A stretch of DNA of 48,450 bases from Hyphomicrobiales bacterium (GTDB lineage: Bacteria > Pseudomonadota > Alphaproteobacteria > Rhizobiales > TMED25), in the NCBI GenBank assembly GCA_029245795.1, contig JAQWOP010000014.1, positions 68,062 to 116,511 on the forward strand, given 5' to 3'. Below are positions 35,851 through 44,185 of the stretch, in pieces. Numbering within the stretch: the stretch's first letter is position 1; every line of letters starts with the position of its first letter. The translations under genes were made by a program, and so were the position numbers. Below the pieces are notes generated by a model, which ran no database searches, had not been told where the DNA came from, and was given only the letters and a program-made list of their open reading frames with translations.

Positions 35851-37023
35851 TTAGGGCTTTATCTGCGTTAGTTTTCCATTATTAATATCAAAAAAGTCTG
35901 CTTTAGATTGAATATAACAAAATAAATCACTTGTCGTACCTGTTAACCAAGTCTGAGAACCTAATTCAGAAATCTGATCAAAAAGATTACAAATTCTTTC
36001 CTGATCAAGATGGGCCGTAACTTCATCCAATAGTAATACTGGTGAAATCCCATTATTGTTTTCCTGATAAACCCTAGATTCTGCTAATATTAGTGATATA
36101 AGCAGATTTTTTTGTTCGCCTGTTGAACAATTTTCTGCATACATTTTATTTTTTTTATAAAAAAGAGTAAAATCTGTTCGGTGAGGTCCAATATTTGTTT
36201 TATAAGTAATTTTATCTTTCTTACGACTCCTATATAAAATTTTAATATAACTATCTTCCATTTCAGATATTGAAATATCTTTAGATAGAGTATCCAATTC
36301 TTCTCGCATAATAATTTTAGATGATGGAAATAGATTATTTTTAACATCAGCATCCATTATTTTATTTATTTGATTTACTGCTATTTGCCTTGATAGCAAT
36401 ATACTTATTGATATTTTTGCAAGTTGCTTTTCAAGATTATCTAACCATACACTTGATAAACTATCTAAATTATATAAGACCTTATTTCTCTGAGTGATAA
36501 TTCTTTCATAATTCTTAATGTTATCTGAATGAGTAGGTTCAATTAGAGAAATTAATTTATCAAAAAATTTTCGTCTATCACTTCTTGAGCCAATAAAAAG
36601 TCTATCCATCTGAGGTGTTAGCCAAATAATACCTATATTATTTCCAAATAATTTTGGACTTTTTATTGATTTACCATCTATTCTGCATTGTCTATTTTTG
36701 CCATTTGAAATTTCTAAATCACTAATACCAGTTCCTAATTTAGTCTTACCATGATGTGACTTTATTTCCATAAAAACTGACCAACCACCCTTACCATTTG
36801 TATTTGATTGATCTGATAATTGAGCCCCCCTCAACCCTCTTCCTGAAGTAAACATTGAAATCGCTTCGAGTATATTAGTCTTACCTGATCCATTCTCCCC
36901 AACAAGCGAGATGAATCTATTATTTGTGGTGATTGATGTGAAATCATGGTTTCTGAAATCTGTAAGATTTAATTTGATTATCTCAGAAAAATTAACTGAT
37001 TTTTTTTTATCTATTTCTATCAT
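35851..37023 (-). CDS. recF: DNA replication and repair protein RecF
   Basis: An SMC-like ATPase that loads RecA at gaps with RecO and RecR. Walker A is GENGSGKTNILEAI at about residue 43, the ABC signature region is STGEQKNLLISLILA, and Walker B is PVLLLDEVTAHLD. Length 390 residues. It sits 27 nt after grpE and 73 nt before gyrB, all on one strand. In most bacteria recF-gyrB follows dnaA-dnaN; here hrcA-grpE takes that place. Confidence 0.95.
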   Translation of the reverse strand: MIEIDKKKSVNFSEIIKLNLTDFRNHDFTSITTNNRFISLVGENGSGKTNILEAISMFTSGRGLRGAQLSDQSNTNGKGGWSVFMEIKSHHGKTKLGTGISDLEISNGKNRQCRIDGKSIKSPKLFGNNIGIIWLTPQMDRLFIGSRSDRRKFFDKLISLIEPTHSDNIKNYERIITQRNKVLYNLDSLSSVWLDNLEKQLAKISISILLSRQIAVNQINKIMDADVKNNLFPSSKIIMREELDTLSKDISISEMEDSYIKILYRSRKKDKITYKTNIGPHRTDFTLFYKKNKMYAENCSTGEQKNLLISLILAESRVYQENNNGISPVLLLDEVTAHLDQERICNLFDQISELGSQTWLTGTTSDLFCYIQSKADFFDINNGKLTQIKP

Positions 37024-37050
37024 ACTATTATTATATAATATGAATAAATT

Positions 37051-37677
37051 TTAACTATTTTTTTGTGTATTTGACTTACTGACACCAACTCTTGCAGGTC
37101 TAAGAATTCTATCACTAATTCTATATCCCGGTTCCACTAGATGAACAATTATTCCATTTTCTTTTTCTTTATCAGGTATTTCAAACATAGCCTCATGTTG
37201 AGTAGGATCAAATTTTTCTCCAAGGGGATCAAAGCGTTCAATTCCATTCCTATTGAGGATTTGTTTTAGGGATTTCATGGTAATTTCAATACCCTCAATA
37301 AGATTTTTTGTATTTTGGTCTTGCTGTAAATCAGCGTCCTTAGTACTTTCTAAGGCTCTTTCTAAATCATCAGCAACTGTTATAATATCTCTTGAAAATT
37401 TTGTTGTTGAATATTTAATTGCATCTTCTTTTTCGCGGAAGCTTCTTTTTCTTAAATTTTCCATTTCAGCTGCCATCCTTAATACTCTATCATTTGCTTC
37501 GTCTAATTGTTCTTGAAGACTGATCTCTTTCGTATGCCCCTCATCATTCTTATCTAAATTAATTGCACTTTCATCTTCATTGTCTTCGATTGATGACTTT
37601 TCATTTTTTTCAATAGAACTTTCTTTTGAATGTTTTTTTGTTTCTTGATTTATTTTTTTATCTTGATTGCTGCTCAT
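37051..37677 (-). CDS. grpE: GrpE nucleotide exchange factor
   Basis: Cochaperone that releases ADP from DnaK. A charged, disordered N-terminus of about 60 residues rich in Lys, Glu and Ser is followed by the long coiled-coil (LQEQLDEANDRVLRMAAEMENLRKR) and the C-terminal beta-wing with HEAMFEI and VEPGYRISDRILRPARVGVS. Length 208 residues. AGGAG lies 12 nt upstream. It follows hrcA by 66 nt, the standard alphaproteobacterial pair; dnaK and dnaJ are not nearby. Confidence 0.96.
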   Translation of the reverse strand: MSSNQDKKINQETKKHSKESSIEKNEKSSIEDNEDESAINLDKNDEGHTKEISLQEQLDEANDRVLRMAAEMENLRKRSFREKEDAIKYSTTKFSRDIITVADDLERALESTKDADLQQDQNTKNLIEGIEITMKSLKQILNRNGIERFDPLGEKFDPTQHEAMFEIPDKEKENGIIVHLVEPGYRISDRILRPARVGVSKSNTQKNS

Positions 37678-37743
37678 GTAAAATCGATTCTCCTAAGTAG
37701 TTTATATCAAATAATATAGTATAAATTTAATATGTTTCTAGTT

Positions 37744-38805
37744 TTACCCCAAAATTTTTTTCATCAGTTCAGCGGTATAGTTAACCATGGGTATAATTCT
37801 ACCATAATTCATCCTAGTTGGGCCAATTACTCCAAGTACACCAACTACCTGCTGTTTTTCATTCTGATATGGTGCAACTATCATAGAGGAGCCTGATAAA
37901 GAAAATAATTTATTTTCTGAACCAATAAATATTCTTACCCCTTCAGCTTTTTCCGCAAGTCCTAAAACTTCCATTATCTCCTGCTTGTTTTCTAAATCTT
38001 GAAATAAATGCCTTATTCTCTCTAGGTCATCTGTAGCTTCAATATTAGCTATAAGCTTAGAAGCTCCCTTAACTATTAATATTCTATCTTCTTTTTTATA
38101 ATTGGAATTACTCCAAATAGCTAATCCTTGAGTTAGCAGGTTAGCCGTTTCCTTATCAATTTCATTTTCTTTGTATATTAAATCTACTTCAATTTTTTGA
38201 ATCGCTTCCTGCAAAGTGAACCCTCTCATATGATGGTTCAGATAATTACTAGCAGTAGCTAGGCTTGAAGCAGTCAGTCGTTCAGAATTATTAACTATCC
38301 TATTTTCAACATTTCCTTCTTCATCAACAAGTATTACTAATATCTTTCCCTTTTCTAAAGATACAAATTCAATATGTTTAATAGATTTTGTATCTTTATT
38401 AACTGATACAACCCCCGCACAATTAGTTAAACCAGATAACATTTCGCTTGCTTTGGTAAGGGCGTCTTCAACGGTTATATTATTTAAAATAGTTTGTTCT
38501 TTTATAACGGCTTGATCAACATCTGTAAGATTTCCAATCTCAAGCATTGCATCAACAAAAAGTCTGAGCCCCCCCTCTGTTGGTATTCTACCTGAGCTTA
38601 TATGAGGTGAATATATTAATCCAAGAGATTCAAGATCATGCATGATATTCCTGATTGAGGCAGATGATAAGTTTATATCCTCCATCATCGAAACAGTTTT
38701 TGATCCAATAGGAGTTCCTATGGTTAGATATTCCTCTACTATTTTTTTAAAAACATCTCGTGACCTATTATCTAATTGAAGAATATTTGATTTAGAATGA
38801 ATCAT
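37744..38805 (-). CDS. hrcA: Heat-inducible transcription repressor HrcA
   Basis: The repressor that binds CIRCE elements upstream of groESL and related operons, helped by GroEL. The N-terminal winged helix (DVFKKIVEEYLTIGTPIGSK, then SSASIRNIMHDLESLGLIYSPHISSGRIPTE) is typical, and the C-terminal domain has the GPTRMNYGRIIPMV block. Length 353 residues. No CIRCE sequence (TTAGCACTC-N9-GAGTGCTAA) appears in the 72-nt gap upstream, so autoregulation through CIRCE is not supported here. It is divergent from rph. Confidence 0.95.
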   Translation of the reverse strand: MIHSKSNILQLDNRSRDVFKKIVEEYLTIGTPIGSKTVSMMEDINLSSASIRNIMHDLESLGLIYSPHISSGRIPTEGGLRLFVDAMLEIGNLTDVDQAVIKEQTILNNITVEDALTKASEMLSGLTNCAGVVSVNKDTKSIKHIEFVSLEKGKILVILVDEEGNVENRIVNNSERLTASSLATASNYLNHHMRGFTLQEAIQKIEVDLIYKENEIDKETANLLTQGLAIWSNSNYKKEDRILIVKGASKLIANIEATDDLERIRHLFQDLENKQEIMEVLGLAEKAEGVRIFIGSENKLFSLSGSSMIVAPYQNEKQQVVGVLGVIGPTRMNYGRIIPMVNYTAELMKKILG

Positions 38806-38892
38806 TTTGAGTTTTCTTTATCTTTCTGTTTTTATTGTTAAATGTTATACCTTATATTAATAAAAAATATAACTTAAATGCAAGAGGCATAC
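38806..38892. promoter_or_regulatory. Divergent promoter region between hrcA and rph
   Basis: An AT-rich gap that should drive hrcA-grpE-recF-gyrB on one side and rph-rdgB-hemW on the other. A weak inverted repeat GTTATA (about 38844-38849) / TATAAC (about 38868-38873) is present. No CIRCE or sigma-32-type consensus was recognised. AGAGG at 38883-38887 is the ribosome site favouring ATG 38893 as the rph start. Confidence 0.4.
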
Positions 38893-39612
38893 ATGAGAAG
38901 CTACAAAAGAGGAAATGCTGATATTAGACCCCTTAAGATTAAAACAGATATTGTAAAAAATGCTGATGGTTCCTGCATGATTGAGATTGGGGATACAAAG
39001 GTTATTTGTACAGCCACAATTGATGATAGAACCCCAATTTGGTTAAGAGGTTCAGGAAAAGGTTGGCTAACCGCTGAATATGGAATGCTGCCAAGATCCA
39101 CAAATGAGAGGATGTTCAGAGAAGCAAAATCTGGAAAACAATCCGGGCGTACCCAAGAAATTCAAAGATTAATTGGAAGAAGTCTAAGGGCCTCTTTAGA
39201 TTTAACCCAAATGAACGAAAAACAAATTCTTATTGATTGTGATGTAATTCAAGCAGATGGAGGAACAAGAACTGCTTCAATTACAGGAGGCTGGGTCGTT
39301 CTCAACCTTTGTATTCAGAAAATGATGAAATATGGTCTGATAAAAAGAAATCCCCTACAATCACAAATTGCAGCTATATCATGTGGTATATTAGATAGTG
39401 AAATAATTATTGATTTAGACTATGAAGAAGACTCTTCGGCTGATGTTGACGCAAACTTTGTTTTTACAAAGAATTTTGATCTTATTGAAGTTCAGTCAAC
39501 AGCTGAACAAAAAATATTTACTACAGAAGAGCTTATTAAGATGCTTGATATAGCAAAAAAAACATCTAATCAAATATTTCAGGTTCAAAAGGATGCAATT
39601 TCTGTAAAATGA
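38893..39612 (+). CDS. rph: Ribonuclease PH
   Basis: A phosphorolytic 3'-5' exoribonuclease trimming tRNA 3' ends, hexameric. The start DIRPLKI, TAEYGMLPRSTNERM (catalytic loop), SGRTQEIQRLIGRSLRA and DCDVIQADGGTRTASITGG blocks are clear. ATG 38893 is preferred to ATG 38878 because it has AGAGG 5 nt upstream and gives 239 residues, matching E. coli (238). Its stop overlaps the rdgB start as ATGA. Confidence 0.96.
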   Translation: MRSYKRGNADIRPLKIKTDIVKNADGSCMIEIGDTKVICTATIDDRTPIWLRGSGKGWLTAEYGMLPRSTNERMFREAKSGKQSGRTQEIQRLIGRSLRASLDLTQMNEKQILIDCDVIQADGGTRTASITGGWVVLNLCIQKMMKYGLIKRNPLQSQIAAISCGILDSEIIIDLDYEEDSSADVDANFVFTKNFDLIEVQSTAEQKIFTTEELIKMLDIAKKTSNQIFQVQKDAISVK

Positions 39613-40241
39613 TAAACTTTAATGAAAAGAAATTATTAATTGCAAGTCATAACGAGGGTAAAATATCTGAATTTAAAGAGTTGCTGGATTTTTTTAAAAT
39701 TAAAATTATTTCATCAAAAGATTTAGGATTACCAGAGCCGGTTGAAGATGGAAAATCATTTGAAGAAAATGCTCTCATAAAAGCAAAATCAGCGGCAGAA
39801 TTATCCAAAATTGTATCATTATCTGATGACTCAGGAATTGAAGTGGACTCTCTTGATGGAAAGCCGGGAATATATTCTGCCCGTTGGGCAGGTCCTAAAA
39901 AAGATTTTGCATTTGCCATGTCGAAAATCAATAGGATGCTTGAAGAGATGAGCGCCTTCTCAGATAATGAAAGACGTGCAAGATTCATATGCGCGTTATG
40001 CCTTTATTATCCAAATGGAAATCATGAATATTTCATTGGAAAAATTGAAGGAAAAATAGTTTGGCCACCAAGAGGTAGACATGGCTTTGGGTATGACGCC
40101 ATGTTCTTACCAGATGGAATGGATAAAACATTTGGAGAACTAACTTCTAATGAAAAACATTCTTGGTCAATTGATAAAGTAGGTCTATCGCATAGAGCAA
40201 AAGCCTTCTCAAAACTGGCCAAATATTTACCTAATGAATAG
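39609..40241 (+). CDS. rdgB: dITP/XTP pyrophosphatase (RdgB/HAM1 family)
   Basis: House-cleaning enzyme that hydrolyses non-canonical purine triphosphates (dITP, XTP). LLIASHNEGKISEFKELL is the nucleotide-binding start; SLSDDSGIEVDSLDGKPGIYSARW carries the catalytic Asp pair; and HGFGYDAMFLPDG and SHRAKAF are conserved C-terminal blocks. Length 210 residues. It overlaps rph by 4 nt and hemW by 8 nt. Confidence 0.96.
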   Translation: MINFNEKKLLIASHNEGKISEFKELLDFFKIKIISSKDLGLPEPVEDGKSFEENALIKAKSAAELSKIVSLSDDSGIEVDSLDGKPGIYSARWAGPKKDFAFAMSKINRMLEEMSAFSDNERRARFICALCLYYPNGNHEYFIGKIEGKIVWPPRGRHGFGYDAMFLPDGMDKTFGELTSNEKHSWSIDKVGLSHRAKAFSKLAKYLPNE

Positions 40242-41394
40242 TAAAATGAGATCAAAATTTAGCATATACATACATTGGCCTTATTGTTTGTCAAAATGTC
40301 CTTATTGTGACTTTAATAGTCACATTTCAAAAGAAAAAATTGATCAAAATAAATATACAACTCTAATTAAGAAAGAGCTCGATTATTATAGTGATATAAT
40401 GAGTGAGAAAAGTGTTTTATCAGTTTTCTTTGGAGGTGGAACACCGTCTCTGATGGAGCCATCTGTTATTTATAATATTTTAAATCATATTGCGAAAAGA
40501 TTTAATTTTGAAAATCCAATTGAGATCACCCTTGAAGCAAATCCGACTAGTGTAGAGTCGGATAAATTCCGTCATTATTCAGATTTTGGAATAAATAGAG
40601 TTTCGATTGGAGTTCAATCCTTGAATGATAAGGCCTTAAAGAATCTTGGAAGAAATCATACATCTAAAGAAGCTATTTCTGCAATTGAAACAGCCCATCA
40701 ATATTTTAAGTCAATATCCCTAGACCTTATTTATTGCAGACCGGGACAAAAGAAAAAGGAATGGGAAAAAGAACTTATTCAAGCTCTTGCGCTTGATACT
40801 CATCATATATCTCTTTATCAGCTAACAATCGAACCAGATACTATGTTTGAAAAATTATTTAGATCTGGAAAATTAATTTTACCTGATGAAGAATTATCTA
40901 GGGAGCTATATTTGATAACAGAGTTATTATGCAAAAATTATTCTCTTTTTAAATATGAGATATCAAATTTTTCTAAACGAGGTCACGAGTCAGTTCATAA
41001 TCTTAATTATTGGAATAGTGGAGAATGGATAGGCGTTGGTCCTGGCTCTCATTCGCGTATTGAAAACCAAGATAATCAAAGAATTTCCATTGTTAATGAA
41101 TATGATCCACAAAAATGGGAACATTATATGAGGAAATCTGGTTTTTCTTACATTGAAAAACAAGAATTAACGCAGGAACATATCCGCGATGAATATATTT
41201 TGATGTCTATGAGAACATCTAAAGGTATGGATATTAATAAATATATTAATCTTGGAGGTTATCTGGATAAAGAAAAAATAGAGTCTTTAACGATAGATGG
41301 CTATATCAGAATGGATAAGAATACAAATTATTTACAGATCACAAGTAAGGGAAGTATAATTAGTGACCACATAATATCAGAACTTGCATTATAG
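40234..41394 (+). CDS. hemW: Radical SAM heme chaperone HemW (CPO-III-like)
   Basis: A radical-SAM protein that delivers heme. The cluster motif is C18-x3-C22-x2-C25 in WPYCLSKCPYCDF, followed by FFGGGTPSLM, EANPTSVE and RVSIGVQSLNDKALKNLGR. The WNSGEWIGVGPGSHS block and an HTH-like C-terminus are HemW features, and the lack of an extra cysteine right after the motif separates it from HemN. Length 386 residues. It overlaps rdgB by 8 nt; M5 at 40246 is an alternative start. Confidence 0.94.
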   Translation: MNSKMRSKFSIYIHWPYCLSKCPYCDFNSHISKEKIDQNKYTTLIKKELDYYSDIMSEKSVLSVFFGGGTPSLMEPSVIYNILNHIAKRFNFENPIEITLEANPTSVESDKFRHYSDFGINRVSIGVQSLNDKALKNLGRNHTSKEAISAIETAHQYFKSISLDLIYCRPGQKKKEWEKELIQALALDTHHISLYQLTIEPDTMFEKLFRSGKLILPDEELSRELYLITELLCKNYSLFKYEISNFSKRGHESVHNLNYWNSGEWIGVGPGSHSRIENQDNQRISIVNEYDPQKWEHYMRKSGFSYIEKQELTQEHIRDEYILMSMRTSKGMDINKYINLGGYLDKEKIESLTIDGYIRMDKNTNYLQITSKGSIISDHIISELAL

Positions 41395-41414
41395 ATTAAA
41401 AACTGAAAATTATT

Positions 41415-42272
41415 ATGGAATTTAACTTAGAAGACAATCTACCTGCGGGGTTATATATTATATCTACTCCTATAGGTAATTTAGAAGATATTTCACTGCG
41501 AGCTCTAAGAATATTAAAGTGCTTGGATAAAATTTATTGCGAAGATACACGTGTTACAAAAAAACTATTAACCCGATATAATATTAATAAATCCTTATCA
41601 AAATATAATGATTTCAGCAACGAAAAATCTCGGAAAAATATAATAGGTGAAATAGAAAATAACTCCAGTATTGGATTGCTATCAGATGCAGGGACACCTC
41701 TAATATCTGATCCTGGATATAAGCTTGTTCGAGATTGTATGGATCAAAATATTCCAGTAAATGTTATCCCCGGTCCATCAGCATTGGTTTCGTCTGTAGT
41801 TCTATCCGGATTACCATCAAATAAAATATATTTTACTGGATTTCTTCCTGTTACAAATTCCAAAAGAAAACTAGAATTTGAAAAAATTAAATCATTAGAC
41901 GCGACTATTGTAATTTTTGAAACCGCAAAAAAATTAAATAAAACTCTTCTAGATTTAAAACAATACTTCGGCAATATCAAAATTGTTATTACTAGAGAAA
42001 TCACAAAGATCCATGAGGAGGTTATTGCACAAGAAATAGATATTTTCATAAAAAAAATTTGTGAGAAGCCATTTAAGGGAGAAATTGTTTTATTATTTAA
42101 CTCTAGTGATATTATAAAAAATCCAATCAATATGATTGAGCTTGAAGATGATAGAAAAAAATTAATAAATGATTTGCCAGTAAAAGAAATTACAAATATC
42201 ATTCATATGAAATATGATGTTTCCAAAAAAACTGTATATGACATATATCTAAAATTAAAAAATAATTCCTAA
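41415..42272 (+). CDS. rsmI: 16S rRNA (cytidine-1402 2'-O)-methyltransferase
   Basis: A tetrapyrrole-methylase-fold enzyme acting on C1402 in the 30S decoding centre. LYIISTPIGNLEDISLRALRIL and CEDTRVTKKLL at the N-terminus are diagnostic, as are LLSDAGTPLISDPGY and PGPSALVSSVVLSGL. Length 285 residues. In relatives a yraN gene usually lies between rsmI and gshB; here the 27-nt gap leaves no room for it. Confidence 0.95.
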   Translation: MEFNLEDNLPAGLYIISTPIGNLEDISLRALRILKCLDKIYCEDTRVTKKLLTRYNINKSLSKYNDFSNEKSRKNIIGEIENNSSIGLLSDAGTPLISDPGYKLVRDCMDQNIPVNVIPGPSALVSSVVLSGLPSNKIYFTGFLPVTNSKRKLEFEKIKSLDATIVIFETAKKLNKTLLDLKQYFGNIKIVITREITKIHEEVIAQEIDIFIKKICEKPFKGEIVLLFNSSDIIKNPINMIELEDDRKKLINDLPVKEITNIIHMKYDVSKKTVYDIYLKLKNNS

Positions 42273-42299
42273 TAATATCTCAAACCTAAGAATTATAAT

Positions 42300-43235
42300 A
42301 TGAAAATCATTGTTCAAATGGACCCTATTGAAAAACTAAATCTTTCTGGTGACAGTACATATGCATTACTTATAGAGGCGCAAAAAAGGAATTACTCAAT
42401 TGATTTCTATACGCCAGATATGCTTACATTAGATGATGGAATTTTGTATGTAGATGCTTTTAAAATTAAAATGCAAGAAAACCCTAGTGAAATTATAAAA
42501 ATTGCCCAGATCAATAAAGTAAGGCTTGAAAAATATGATGTCATATTGATGCGGCAAGATCCTCCATTTAATATGAGCTACATAACGGCCACTCATTTGC
42601 TTGAAACAATTAGAAATAAAGTGCTTATTATAAATGATCCATTTTATGTTCGCAATTGTCCTGAAAAGCTATTTGTTAATAATTATAAGCAATTTATGCC
42701 TCCAACTCTAATTACAAGAAATATAAATGAAATTATGCATTTTAAGGAAAAATATGATCAATTTGTTATAAAACCATTATATGGCAATGGTGGGTCAGGT
42801 GTTTTTTATTCTGACAAAAATGATAAGAATTTTCAATCAATTGTTGACTATTTTATGCAAGTAAGCGAAGAACAATTCATACTACAAAAATTCATTCCAA
42901 AAGTTGAGTTTGGTGATAAAAGAATAATACTAATCAATGGTAAAATTGCTGGTGCAATAAATAGAATCCCTAAGAGTGGAGAAATTAGATCCAATATGCA
43001 TGTTGGTGGGCAGGCAGTAATAACAGAAATTTCTGAATATGAGAAAAAAATATGTTCAGCTATATCAAAAGATCTCATAGATTTTGGATTATTTTTTGTA
43101 GGAATTGATGTAATTGATAATTTAATTACCGAAATAAATGTTACGTCTCCAACCGGAATTAGAGAAATATACAATCTAACTGGTAATGATCTCACTACAA
43201 TCTTTTGGGATGAAATAGAAAGTAAAATCAACTAA
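42300..43235 (+). CDS. gshB: Glutathione synthetase
   Basis: ATP-grasp enzyme adding glycine to gamma-glutamylcysteine. The start MKIIVQMDPIEKLNLSGDST is typical, followed by MRQDPPFNMSYI, FVIKPLYGNGGSGVFY (ATP lid), GDKRIILINGKI and the metal-binding EINVTSPTGIREI. Length 311 residues. With two GST-fold proteins in the window, this shows a glutathione-based redox system. gshA is not in the window. Confidence 0.97.
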   Translation: MKIIVQMDPIEKLNLSGDSTYALLIEAQKRNYSIDFYTPDMLTLDDGILYVDAFKIKMQENPSEIIKIAQINKVRLEKYDVILMRQDPPFNMSYITATHLLETIRNKVLIINDPFYVRNCPEKLFVNNYKQFMPPTLITRNINEIMHFKEKYDQFVIKPLYGNGGSGVFYSDKNDKNFQSIVDYFMQVSEEQFILQKFIPKVEFGDKRIILINGKIAGAINRIPKSGEIRSNMHVGGQAVITEISEYEKKICSAISKDLIDFGLFFVGIDVIDNLITEINVTSPTGIREIYNLTGNDLTTIFWDEIESKIN

Positions 43236-43274
43236 TGTTTTTCCCAGTCAGACTATATAATGTAAAATGTAAAT

Positions 43275-44156
43275 ATGGCTAATATAAATCAAAAAATCAA
43301 AAAATATATTTCTGTAAAATACAATAAACAAAAACTATCAATCAAGCTTCGATTCAATAGAGAACCTCAAAATGTAAATCTAGAAACAAGGTTAGCTAAA
43401 ACAAAACAGGAAATTAGAGCAGCGCAGCAACTCAGATTTAGAGTTTTTTACAAAGAATTATCAGCAAATCCAAGCCTCCTCACAAGATTTACAAGAAGGG
43501 ATAGAGATACATTTGATAAGATTTGTGATCATATGCTGGTAATTGATCACTCAAATAAAAAAAAGGGTGTTTTATTAATAGGGAAGAAAAGAGAAAATGT
43601 TGTTGGAACCTATAGATTATTACCGCAACGTGATGCAGAAATAAATGGCGGATTTTATAGTCAAGATGAATATAATCTTGCCCCACTTCTTGAAAAACAT
43701 CCTAATAAAAAATTCTTAGAATTGGGAAGATCTTGTGTCTTAAAAACATACAGAAAGAAATCAACTATTGAATTTCTATGGCAGGGAGTTTGGACTTATA
43801 TAGAAGAAAATAATTTTGATGTAATGATTGGGTGTGCTAGCTTCCAGGCAACTGATCCAAAAGAAATAGCCCTACCATTAAGCTTCTTGTATCATAATTC
43901 TTTAGCTCCAGATGAATGGCGAGTCCGCGCTAATTCGTCAAGATTTGTTAATATGAATATGATCAATAAAGACCAAATTGATTCTAGAGAAGCTCTTAAA
44001 AAAATGCCTCCTCTTTTAAAGGGATATTTGAGACTTGGTGCTTACATTGGCGATGGAGCTGTAATAGATAAACAATTCGGTACAATAGATGTTTTTGTTG
44101 TAATGCCTCGTAATAAAGTTGAAAAAAGATTTGTAGATAAATTTACAATTAAATAA
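43275..44156 (+). CDS. olsB: L-ornithine N-alpha-acyltransferase OlsB-like (GNAT, ornithine lipid synthesis)
   Basis: A GNAT-fold acyltransferase of 293 residues of the hemolysin/OlsB family, which transfers a 3-hydroxyacyl chain from ACP to ornithine. Blocks seen are AQQLRFRVFYKEL, FDKICDHMLVID, VVGTYRLLP, FLELGRSCVLKTYR and MIGCASFQATDP, then a C-terminal LKGYLRLGAYIGDGAVIDKQFGTIDVFV stretch found in OlsB. The usual partner OlsA (an acyl-lipid acyltransferase) is not adjacent: mutS follows by 29 nt. Ornithine lipids are phosphorus-free and would suit a phosphate-poor ocean. Confidence 0.87.
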   Translation: MANINQKIKKYISVKYNKQKLSIKLRFNREPQNVNLETRLAKTKQEIRAAQQLRFRVFYKELSANPSLLTRFTRRDRDTFDKICDHMLVIDHSNKKKGVLLIGKKRENVVGTYRLLPQRDAEINGGFYSQDEYNLAPLLEKHPNKKFLELGRSCVLKTYRKKSTIEFLWQGVWTYIEENNFDVMIGCASFQATDPKEIALPLSFLYHNSLAPDEWRVRANSSRFVNMNMINKDQIDSREALKKMPPLLKGYLRLGAYIGDGAVIDKQFGTIDVFVVMPRNKVEKRFVDKFTIK

Positions 44157-44185
44157 ATTATAATAATGAGATAAGAAATTTTCAG

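Noticed and set aside
36090-36353. Second open frame on the same strand inside recF
   Set aside because: It lies fully within recF in another frame, with a composition typical of shifted AT-rich code and no conserved motif.
38806-38878. CIRCE operator upstream of hrcA
   Set aside because: I looked for TTAGCACTC / GAGTGCTAA and found neither arm; only a weak GTTATA/TATAAC repeat is present.
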